The position numbers and the translations under genes are program-made. The notes under the pieces were generated by a model. It saw only the letters and a program-made list of their open reading frames with translations, ran no database searches and had not been told where the DNA came from. Below, piece by piece: positions 53,519 through 64,000 of a stretch of 64,000 nucleotides of DNA. The stretch is from NCBI RefSeq assembly GCF_964340395.1, contig NC_135550.1, forward strand, positions 13,586,908-13,650,907, written 5' to 3'. Source of the DNA: Glandiceps talaboti. Taxonomy: Eukaryota > Hemichordata > Enteropneusta > Spengelidae. Position 1 is the first letter of the stretch; every line of letters begins with the position of its first letter.

Positions 53519-54943
53519 TGGTAGAATCATGGAACTATCACCAACTGGGTGACACTCTATGGTAGAATCATGGAACTATCACCAACTGGGTGACACTCTA
53601 TGGTAGAAACATGGAGCTATCACTAACTGGGTGACACTCTATGGTAGAATCATGGAACTATCACCAACTGGGTGACACTCTATGGTAGAAACATGGAGCT
53701 ATCACTAACTGGGTGACACTCTATGGTAGAATCATGGAACTATCACCAACTGGGTGACACTCTATGGTAGAATCATGGAACTATCACCAACTGGGTGACA
53801 CTCTATGGTAGAAACATGGAGCTATCACTAACTGGGTGACACTCTATGGTAGAAACATGGAACTATCACTAACTGGGTGACACTCTATGGTAGAAACATG
53901 GAACTATCACCAACTGGGTGACACTCTATGGTAGAAACATGGAACTATCACTAACTGGGTGACACTCTATGGTAGAAACATGGAACTATCACTAACTGGG
54001 TGACACTCTATGGTAGAAACATGGAGCTATCACTAACTGGGTGACACTCTATAGTAGAAACATGGAACTATCACCAACTGGGTGACACTCTATGGTAGAA
54101 TCATGGAGCTATCACTAACTGGGTGACACTCTATGGTAGAAACATGGAACTATCACCAACTGGGTGACACTCTATGGTAGAATCATGGAGCTATCACTAA
54201 CTGGGTGACACTCTATGGTAGAAACATGGAGCTATCACTAACTGGGTGACACTCTATGGTAGAAACATGGAACTATCACTAACTGGGTGACACTCTATAG
54301 TAGAAACATGGAACTATCACCAACTGGGTGACACTCTATGGTAGAATCATGGAGCTATCACTAACTGGGTGACACTCTATGGTAGAAACATGGAACTATC
54401 ACCAACTGGGTGACACTCTATGGTAGAATCATGGAGCTATCACTAACTGGGTGACACTCTATGGTAGAAACATGGAACTATCACCAACTGGGTGACACTC
54501 TATGGTAGAATCATGGAGCTATCACTAACTGGGTGACACTCTATGGTCGAAACATGGAACTATCACCAACTGGGTGACACTCTATGGTAGAAACATGGAA
54601 CTATCACCAACTGGGTGACACTCTATGGTAGAAACATGGAACTATCACCAACTGGGTGACACTCTATGGTAGAAACATGGAACTATCACTAACTGGGTGA
54701 CACTCTATGGTAGAAACATGGAGCTATCACTAACTGGGTGACACTCTATGGTAGAAACATGGAACTATCACTAACTGGGTGACACTCTATGGTAGAAACA
54801 TGGAGCTATCACTAACTGGGTGACACTCTATGGTAGAAACATGGAACTATCACCAACTGGGTGACACTCTATGGTAGAAACATGGAGCTATCACTAACTG
54901 GGTGACACTCCATAGTAGAAACATGGAAGTATAACGTTATATT
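53519..54943. repeat. 41-bp satellite array, about 35 copies
   Basis: The unit is ATGGTAGAAACATGGAACTA then TCACCAACTGGGTGACACTC and T. Three positions vary: AATCAT/AAACAT, GGAACT/GGAGCT and CACCAAC/CACTAAC. The GAG variant nearly always goes with CACT, so units come in linked types. The array ends in degraded units at about 54944-54970. Not transcribed into any gene that can be seen. Confidence 0.97.
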
Positions 54944-54970
54944 CCATGGTAGAAACAATAGACAGACTAG

Positions 54971-57718
54971 TCTAATAGATATAGGCAATAGGGAGAGTGT
55001 GCTGCTTCCATTTCACTACACCTGTATCACCATTTGTCTGTTTGGCCACATTTTAAAGGTACTAACGCCATTTAATGTAAATAAAAATAATTTGTTCTGT
55101 GAACGCTTTTAGTCAGAAATTAACATACATGAGCCTACTGTTTGAAATATGTCTACATAATACAGTTGAAAGAATACAATGCTTTACCTATGGTAATTCA
55201 GTCATAATTTTCTTCTCACTGAAAATTAATTGGGATTTGGTTAAGTTCTAGGTGTGATTTTGAAATGATTGTATGTTATTCAACAACTCCAGTGTCCATC
55301 ACATATTCATTTATTTCAATCAATGACTGAAAGATCTTTAAACTTCTGCTGTGACTATTGTAAATCGTCATTTTTTTAATCTGATTAACATGTTCAAAAA
55401 TCCATCACTATCCAAATGTATTGGTTCAAATATACCTACCAGTTTTGACTGATTTTCTCTTTGAAAAGTATGGAATATGTTGAATTAATATTATTGCAAA
55501 CAAGATAGACATGCATGCTTATAGTACAGTGTATATGATTTGATCTTCCATATGGAGTCAATATATGCCTATGTATATTTGGTGACTCATGCACAAAAAA
55601 TGTATTTATGAATCGTGGGAAAATAAATAAAACTTCGAAGATCTGATTATTGTGTCATAATTCAGGATTGAAAGTTACCATAGTGGCACGTACTGTGAGT
55701 AATTATTGTCATATCGCCACCTAGCGACAGCTTCATGTACGGAAAAGTACTTTCTGAATTTTATACACTTCACTACAGTCCCTAAAGTGACTTGGCATTA
55801 GGTACTCAAAACATTCCCTCAGGTCAATCTTTAAATCACCCACTCATCACTTCTGGTAATACATGTTCATTGTACTGTCCGTGTTCTCTGTAAGCATATA
55901 CGCTAGTCCCATGCCTCTCCTTGGTCTTACACTGTATGATTTATAGAAACCACAACGTACATTGCTGATCAAGTTTCACACACATCTCGATAGCGCCCTC
56001 TCGAGTCATTACATTTTAAGCAATGGCAACCACAGTCTCAGTGATAAATCATTCCATGAATACATATGCTACTTGTGTTGAAAGTAGGGCAGTGTGATGG
56101 AATGCATTTATATTGAGAAGATTATTTTATCACAGTTCTAGCATTGACTAAAATACAAAGCTAAACTTAATGGGCGTGTCTCGAAAAAATGTTTTTTGTC
56201 GAATTATCCACATATCACACAAAACAATGTCAAAATGTGTGCGATTATCGGATTAGAATTTTGACTCACCCTGCACTTGAGCAACACATTACCGAGTATA
56301 AATAGACCACAATGAAATTAATGAAATTGCTGGCATTAGCCTTACAGAAGAAGCACACGATATACTCGAAACAACGTATTCCCAGAAGACGTTCAAATTG
56401 ACAATTTCGACAAAATTATGTTTACTCGATGAACAAAAAAACATGATTGCCGCTTGCAAAGTTTGTAGGTTTTCATTCGAAATGTCATTAAAATGTTACA
56501 ATTTATTCCTTGACCAGACTCTTGGTTCTGAAAAACGTGACAAAGACAAGTGATACGAGTATTGTTCCATCGTTACGAATCACAGGGGCACGTATTATTG
56601 CTTGGAAAATATCGTACGAATCCTGCTGCTACAAATGTATCAATCTCTATACTAGTAGAAATTCCTTACAGGTAGGAATAAACAACAGTCTAAGAAATAC
56701 TACACGCCCCTATATATATTACGAATTACGACGATGGTAAACGAACTATTGGTAAAAAACCACAGACACAAACTAAAGTTACTATTGTAAAATGTCGATA
56801 CCAGCTATAAATGGTTACGCAAGTTACGTAATTACACTCATATTAGGGTGTCGTCTCTCATAGCACATTTTTCCAAAAGTGGTCGCACATTCAATCTCAT
56901 TCAATATTTGCGCTATCTTGATTGCAGGGTTACGCAGTGCAAAAGTAACGAGTAAAAAGCCCTTTTCAAAAGTACAGTGCTTGACATTTCGTTTTCTTTT
57001 ACAAAAGGCTTATATAACCAAGGGCGCCGTGTTCACCCACATGCGTAATCTACCCCTGTATGCAACAATGATATACTTTTAGTTTGTGTCCGATAGCATG
57101 TTTTCCTTAGTAATACTGCCTGGAGACGCACACAAATATATTGAAAGACACATTTATTGCACAAAATACTTACAGAATAGAAACTATCAAGAGTGCAGTA
57201 AACATTCCGTTAAAAAATTCTAGATTTAAGAAAGAAGCATGGATATGGCATTTCTGATATAATCACAGTTCACCTTTATCGGTGAGAAATATCGCAAGTC
57301 TACTCGTCCAAACTTTGCTTTGAGACAAGAAATAAGACCATTAGGTCCACCTAATCATGTAAAAATTTCAGACATCGATCATTTAGATAAAACAGATAAG
57401 ACATGTTCACACCTAAATCATGTAGATTACACCAACCGGCAATGACCCAAGACACCTTCATACAGCGGGATAATATGCATCTATTCCGTTAGCTGACGTT
57501 TATCGGATACTTGTTGGGTCATATACAGTTTGAGGTTACATGTAATGAAGACACATTTACGGTATTAACGTGATATATATTATGGTGGACAGTAGCTTGG
57601 ATTCAATTTGATGGACGCTATGACACGTTTGTCACACGAGATACTATAAATCTTGACAACTCTATTTCAACAATGCCATAAGAGAAAATTGTAATCGTCG
57701 TAAACCACAGCCTCTTTT
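54971..57718. other. Intergenic DNA without recognised features
   Basis: AT-rich sequence with a GCGCCCTC (inverse GAGGGCGC) site at 55993. No exon, RNA gene or repeat family was recognised. Confidence 0.5.
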
Positions 57719-58017
57719 TTAGGGAGCCGTCAATATTTATGACCGGGGGGGGGGGGTGTCCGAAGGAATATAGATACTGTGATGATATTGTAACTTAGTG
57801 AACTGAAAATAAATCTCTGACAGGTTTAATTGCACCGATATTTTTATAACCGGTAAATACTGATTATAAACATGTTGAAAACAAAGCATATGGTAATATA
57901 TAGCTAACTTTTCATTGCACAGATACTAGTACATGGCGTTCTGTTACATGAAATGAATATATAAGTAAACCATAATTTTTCCTAATTTTAAATGGTGTGC
58001 CATGCAACTATACTTTG

Positions 58018-58050
<33 letters not shown>

Positions 58051-58254
58051 TGTATGTATGTATGTATGTATGTATGTATGTGTGTGTGTGTATGTGTGTA
58101 TGTATGTATGTGTGTATGTATGTATGTATGTATGTATGTATGTATGTATGTATGTATGTATGTATGTATGTATGTATGTATGTGTATGTATGTATGTATG
58201 TATGTATGTATGTATGTATGTATGTATGTATGTATGTATGTATGTATGTATGTA

Positions 58255-58304
<50 letters not shown>

Positions 58305-58522
58305 GAACACTCAACTTCAATTTGTGTAATGTTTGTAGAAAGCCATTAACAGTTATGACTGTAAAATGGTGGGGGGGGGGGTTACGAAAACATTGTGTGT
58401 CAAGGAGGGGGGGGGGGTTACCAACCAAAAATATCTCGCCAGGCAGGGGGTTACTGAAATGTTTGGGATTTTCAAAGCAATTCCTCCGACACCCCCGGTC
58501 AAAAATAATGATGGCTCCCTTA
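57719..58522. mobile_element. Transposon-like element with about 40-bp terminal inverted repeats and an internal microsatellite
   Basis: The left end TTAGGGAGCCGTCAATATTT and ATGACCGGGGG..TGTCCGAAGGAAT is matched inverted at 58481-58522 (TTCCTCCGACACCCCCGGTC, AAAAATAATGATGGCTCCCT TA). The inner right part has repeated GGGGGGGTTAC phrases. The centre holds a (TATG)n block. No transposase is present, so it is non-autonomous. The end sequence resembles repeat ends I recall from other invertebrate genomes, but I cannot name the superfamily. Confidence 0.8.
58019..58301. repeat. (TATG)n then (TG)n microsatellite
   Basis: About 240 bp of TATG units with a few TG interruptions, followed by about 20 TG units. 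It lies inside the element at 57719-58522. Long open frames on both strands here are artefacts of the 4-bp period. Confidence 0.98.
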
Positions 58523-60738
58523 TTTCGTTACTTCAGCAGAACTATGTGCTCTAGCTTGCAAGAATTGAAAATTGTCTGCCAACGACATAGCATAACTCTA
58601 GCAAGTGTGACAAACCGAACAGTATATCTCAGAAAGTTAAACTTGACTATTGATGGCACTTATACTCATACGTCATAACAACGTAAGTCCTGGTTTAGAG
58701 AGTAATTTTGACAGCACGATGCTTTTTACGAGTCTCACAATTTTTTGACATGACTGACATAAAAAAAATAAGCTTTTATACAGAGACAGATTGCACGCAA
58801 TCCATGTATTAATTATCAGTGTCCGTATTTTAGCATAGCGGTATAAGGCATCTCCTCTTATGCGACTTCCTATCCCTCCATGATTTACATGTTTTGTAAG
58901 TAAGTCACTGTAAAACTCATTGAAGACGTAAAAAAAAAACCACCGTTCTACCTTTTTTTAAATATAAAACCTACATCATTTTCTCAATTTGTGAAAGACT
59001 AGCATAACATGGCTTTGTAGGACCGCTTCGTGCCTATTGATGCACCATTTCAGATGAGGCAGCTGGACACCCGAGTTATTCTACTCTCTCGTAAATTATC
59101 GATCACATGCACCAATAGCAACGATATCATATTTGGCTCATATTTTTAAACATGTGTTAGACATGTCTGATGCAATGCTGCTCAAAATACACCGATGAAC
59201 TACTACAACAATAATGAGCCATTGTAATATCCTATACACGATATTGGAGCGCCGGTGTCTGTTTCCATGGTTACAAAGTGTGAAGGCGTGTTACCATATA
59301 AGGAAACCAATCAAGATAAGTGCTTGAGTAAAAAAAGGTGGATAACAAGTACGCATGTCAACGACAGTTGTTGATGTAAAGTGTTGAAGGATCTTACAAA
59401 TTGTTTAGGTCTAACGAGTAATGGGGTCAATTTGAATATATCAGTCAATATTAGTACGTGCATCTCAAGAAAGTGTATCCAATCATACACTCTAGATGAA
59501 AACTAACATGTCGATTTCACTGTACCGTGAAATTAATTGATGATTAAGGCGATATTGGTTGCATAAACAAATATTAATATTAGTAGTGGCAATAAATTAG
59601 TCATGAGCTCGTTACCCCATCTAGCTCAATGACAAATCTTGAACCAAAAGTTGTTCATGCAAATGAGTAAAACCTCCAACTGTTAGAATGACGCAAACCA
59701 TGCATAAGTAGCATCCTGAGTTGACAAATATACCAAATATGGACATTATGTTCCTGCCCCCTCCAATAAACACTAACTTATCATTGGGCAGAATTCTGTG
59801 ATTGATTAACAAAGACATTATGTTAATGACCGTGTGGGTGGCTTTCTAATTTGAAATTTCATCTCGTCAGCGCCTCGTTGCGCTAGACGCGAGGATAGAT
59901 TCGAAGCCACAGATAGACTCTAGACTACAATAAATAGAAAGGTTAGTCGTAAATAAAAATAAGTTGTGTTGGTGTAGACACGACATCAAGTTTTCTTTTC
60001 TTGTACGTTTTAGTCGATATGTTACATGTAATGCATACATAACAATGCATACAGCTATTCACAATATGAAAAATAGCAGAGTTTTTTTGTAAAAAGTTCC
60101 AAAATTGTCAGTTTGTTGCTTTTTTGTCGAAAGTTCCGTCAACATTTTCGTCGCCTTTACAAATTTGTCTTTCCTGTAGATTGTGAGCGACATTTTAGCA
60201 ATATGTGTCGTCAGTAGTTATTAAGGCATTTGTTAACGAACCATGTCATAATGAGATTCATAGCTGCTATCAACTCTTTGAGCCAAAAGCATCCCGACAG
60301 CAATCGGCAGCACTCTGAGCAGTTCAGTTTGACGAACATAGTATTACCCTGTATATTACGTATGCGTCGTGACGTCAGAAAACATCTGACTAAGCCATGG
60401 TGATGTATGGTAGATACCTGGTGAAAGCTTATGTGAGCTATTTGAACATTTTGGCGCAATACGAAATTAAATTCATGAACTTAGACTGAACGTTTGCACA
60501 GAAGAGCTTTCGTCATACAGTAGTATTACCCTGTCTGTGTGGCTGATACTCAGACACATTGTTCGATGGGGTGGCTACTTCACATCAGCTCGTGATCACG
60601 TATACACTTTTATCGGTACGTTGAAGTCAAGCAAATAGTCTTAACGACTACTAAGTACGTGCACTATAGTAATACAGAATTCTTCCAGAGAATTTGTAAT
60701 TTTTTCGCTACCCTTCTTTCCTCTCCCAACACTTTTTT
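58523..60738. other. Intergenic DNA downstream of the K2P channel
   Basis: No gene or repeat family is recognised. Part may be 3' UTR of the channel gene, which ends at 60739 on the minus strand. Confidence 0.5.
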
Positions 60739-61472
60739 TCACAAGTCCGTTGAATCTGGTTTCGTCTCATCTTCCTTGCCATCAGGTTTCGGTTTCGATT
60801 TCACGCCAATTCTCCATCCGACATACTTCAGCGAATGTTGAATTTTATTCTGCGAGAGTGTGATACACATTGTCATCACCGTCATGCCGAACAGGATTAA
60901 GAAGGACGCTGCAATGGTATTCTTCTGGTGTTCAGGTACCAAATCTCCAAATCCTATGGTACTGAGTGTTATAAATGAAAAGTAAAAACATTCAAAGTAG
61001 GTCCACTCTTCCCAGAGAGAAAGCAGTAGAGCCAGAATACAGACATATAAAAAGCCGAACCCGAGGATGGCAAGAATTGGGATATCAAACTCGACATCGT
61101 CCAGTCTCTCGCGGCCCTCGTTCCCATCGTCGTCTCTGTTATCCTCCATCACTATTGCATTATGTCCGTACTCTGTTTTCCAATTCTCGTCTTTTTGGCT
61201 GTCCGGATCGGTCATGGGGTTTTTGAAATTGGTTCCCTTCTCAGGCTCTGGTGATTTCTCCTCTCCCTTCTTCTGTTTATCGAAACACGACACTCTTCTA
61301 GTTTTGCGAAGAATGTGAGGTCGAAAGAGTCTCAGGTACAGATACTTTGTTCCTCTTGCTAGTAGTGTACCGAGATCCACCAAAACTAACATCAGTAGAG
61401 GTATTCCAAATAAGGCGTAGATCATACAAAACACACGACCTCCTGCAGTTTCCGGTGCCATGTGACCATAAC
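60739..61472 (-). CDS. Two-pore-domain potassium channel (K2P), last exon; 5' exons outside or unrecognised
   Basis: K2P channels carry background K+ current in the plasma membrane. This exon of 734 nt gives 243 residues to TGA. It opens inside the first pore: the acceptor splits the first Gly of the GYG filter (G|GT TAT GGT CAC). Then come M2 (FCMIYALFGIPLLMLVLVDL), a charged cytoplasmic M2-M3 loop of about 95 residues rich in Lys, Glu and Asp, M3 (ILAILGFGFLYVCILALLL), the second pore (ECFYFSFITLSTIGFGDLVP), M4 (ASFLILFGMTVMTMCITLSQ) and a short basic-acidic tail. GFGDLVP and the long M2-M3 loop lean toward TRESK-like or invertebrate TWK channels, but the subfamily is not certain. No M1 exon was found up to 64000. 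A (CAAT)n repeat lies about 70 bp upstream of the acceptor. Confidence 0.94.
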
Positions 61473-61540
61473 CTGCATAAAACAATACATGTACAAATAA
61501 TCAGGTTAGAGATTATAGACCACGTATGATACAGATAGAG

Positions 61541-61873
<333 letters not shown>

Positions 61874-63348
61874 TTTGGCAAAGTCCTTACTGAAATTCGT
61901 TCCTTCATGTCAGATAGCATAAAAAGTAAAGCACATTTTTTTAAAGGTTTAAGGGAGTGGACCTCTTTTTAGAGAATGAAATTGAAGGACCATTTTTGGA
62001 AAACGGAGTGGTGGAGGGTCACATCTTACGCAACAGACCGCGACTGATTTCCAACGCCCTGTAATTACTGTAGACTCCTTCAAAGCTAATAAATTCATTG
62101 ATTTCTTATAAAAGACAATTGAGCTAGGCGATCATTCACCACAATAAAATGGGTTTCCATAGCAGTCGCCTGTCTATTTCCATTTAACTTAATACGAATA
62201 ACAATATTCACCCTTATACAACTAGGACTCATTTTATTGTCCACTTTCCGTGATATAACTGCATTACATGTAACAGAATAGATTACCAAATCAATTTATA
62301 ACCCCATTGCCGCAAATGTCTCAGTGAGTCGGCAAATTACCCACAGACTGATCTCTCCATGGTCTTGTGCATGGTCCAACCAACCTTGTCATCTATACAT
62401 GACATGAAACACAATTGGGGCGTCGTGTTGAATTACTGAAATTCTCAAGAGTCTTCAACTTCACATTCGCATAACTAACAGGCATGTCATTAAAACCCGA
62501 GTCATATATTAGATCTAATTAAGAGTTATAGCGTTTAACCAATGAAAATTGATCGAACATCCGTTAATTTCTGCGATAACTCTACCTACTGTAAAATTGA
62601 TGGGGTCGTTACTAGCATCATTGCATGCTACTGTGTGTGTGTTTACGAAAAGAGAAACAACTACGGGACAGCGACGGATTGATTGCTCCAGAGTGTGAAA
62701 TGATATCCCCTTGGCATTGATGCATCACACTCGCATGCGATGATCATAAACACTGTGTTTAAGCAGTATGTTCGACATAATAATAAGACACAGGGGATCC
62801 GATCATATTGCATTACTGCCGTAAACGATTGTACGAAGATTAATAATTGGAAACAAGGTCGATAAATTGTGGAATGACCGAGAATACATAACCCTATACT
62901 TCGGCAAATATCTTATAGTAGCCATCCAACAACGAACGAACGTTTCTCATCGCGAGAAAGTAAGGTCTTACATGTAATAATGATATCGAGGACGAATTTC
63001 ATTTTATACTTAAATGCCCATTATATAGAGAATTACGAGTCCGTTTTATTAAGCCATATTATTGGAAAAAACCACCTGTCTTTAAACTTGCACAACTACT
63101 GTCCATGGAAAATGTAAAGCAGCTTCGCAATTTAGCTAGATATTTAAAACAAGCAGGCATCCTACGTTCTGTGCATATATTAATGTAATTTGTATTAGTA
63201 CATTCTCCACCACGTTTTCTTTGTGACGATTTTGTTTTTCTGGTTCTGTAACTGATGAGCAGGAATTGCTCAAAGTAAATAAAGAATTGAATTGAAACAT
63301 GTAAAACATACCGTCATCAATAAATATAAGCTTAGAATGCTTTTACCT
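61874..63348. other. K2P intron or upstream DNA, nothing recognised
   Basis: Searched on the minus strand for the exon holding M1, the extracellular cap and the start of pore 1 (a TTIG end before a donor). None was seen, so the exon probably lies past 64000. Confidence 0.5.
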
Positions 63349-63455
63349 TGTGTATGTATGTATGTATGTATGTATGTATGTATGTATGTATGTATGTATG
63401 TATGTATGTATGTATGTGTGTCTGTGTGTCTGTGTGTGTGTGTGCGTATGTGTGT

Positions 63456-63499
<44 letters not shown>
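63349..63499. repeat. (TATG)n then (TG)n microsatellite
   Basis: About 17 TATG units (63349-63416), then TG with TCTG interruptions to 63499. Same make-up as the arrays at 12.6 kb and 58 kb. Confidence 0.97.
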
Positions 63500-63504
<5 letters not shown>

Positions 63505-64000
63505 TGCTCTAGCTCGCGAAAATAAAAATAAAAAGTTGTAGAAATTATTTACAACATAATTTGCATACCTTTTATTATAGTAATATTGTATTTAAGTGAC
63601 CCATTATTAAATAACTTGGTTATAAAAATCAGTAATTAGAATAAGTCAAAGATTTTTCGTGAAATGTATACTGTATTTAAAACCGTATAATATAGTCTGT
63701 ATCTAGAGGCTTTTATTTCAGCTGTATTAGTATACCAACATAACTACACGAGCGTATACAGTTACAATCTAGTGAAATAGTGAAATACGTGTGGCAAAGA
63801 ATGTGTGTGTGTGTGTGTGGGGGGGGGGTAATGCCTAATTGTACCTAACGTCGTCATTGAACGAAAGCCATGATGTTATTGTGTCCAACTGACGGATGGG
63901 TGTTCTTTTACTTTGCCCATTTTAACATTCTCTCCGTCTCTGCTATGAATAATCATAATGGAATTGTCGGCTAATTTATATGCTAGTAGCATATATATAT
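63500..64000. other. AT-rich end of window
   Basis: Contains a short TG run followed by a G run (63801-63828). No gene was seen. Confidence 0.5.

Noticed and set aside
57988-58678. Open frames of 100-218 codons on both strands
   Set aside because: They arise from (TATG)n, which has no stop in any frame (YVCM/IHTY repeats). The same holds at 12510-12768 and 63292-63541.

Overview
This is animal nuclear DNA. The genes are split by introns with GT/AG borders, the sequence between them is AT-rich, and simple repeats and short foldback transposons are common. The proteins resemble bilaterian orthologues at roughly vertebrate-invertebrate distance. The one kindlin gene seen, a deoxynucleotide N-hydrolase (DNPH1) and the repeat content suggest a marine invertebrate, such as an invertebrate deuterostome or a lophotrochozoan. 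I cannot fix the phylum from sequence alone.

Layout: (1) 1781-9673, plus strand: the last nine exons of a kindlin/fermitin gene, whose 5' exons lie outside the window. (2) 9.7-15.7 kb: convergent intergenic DNA with a (TATG)n microsatellite and a foldback element. (3) 15708-43557, minus strand: a complete SEC23 gene of 17 coding exons. The exon lengths keep frame throughout and give 765 residues. Its 12.9 kb tenth intron holds a two-exon rhodopsin-family GPCR on the opposite strand (29588-33279). (4) 45.5-45.7 kb: a compact, probably bidirectional promoter between SEC23 and (5) DNPH1 (47778-50425, plus strand, four coding exons, 143 residues). (6) 50.4-60.7 kb: gene-poor DNA with a 41-bp satellite of about 35 copies and a transposon-like element of about 0.8 kb with terminal inverted repeats. 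(7) 60739-61472, minus strand: the last exon of a two-pore-domain potassium channel. (8) 61.5-64 kb: more simple repeats and no recognised gene.

The genes share no pathway. Kindlin activates integrins, SEC23 is the inner COPII coat subunit and Sar1 GAP, DNPH1 cleans up modified deoxynucleotides, and the GPCR and K2P channel are membrane signalling proteins.

The most unusual signal is in SEC23. Two of its 3' splice sites have been copied in tandem together with the first bases of their exons: about 26 copies of a 49-bp unit before exon 15, and three copies of a unit of about 128 bp before exon 12. By reading frame, every upstream copy I checked would bring in a stop codon at once or within eight codons. 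Two more tandem arrays end close to SEC23 donor sites. The window also holds two families of foldback elements with near-complete hairpin symmetry, and about eight exact copies of GAGGGCGC, the core of CTCF-type sites.
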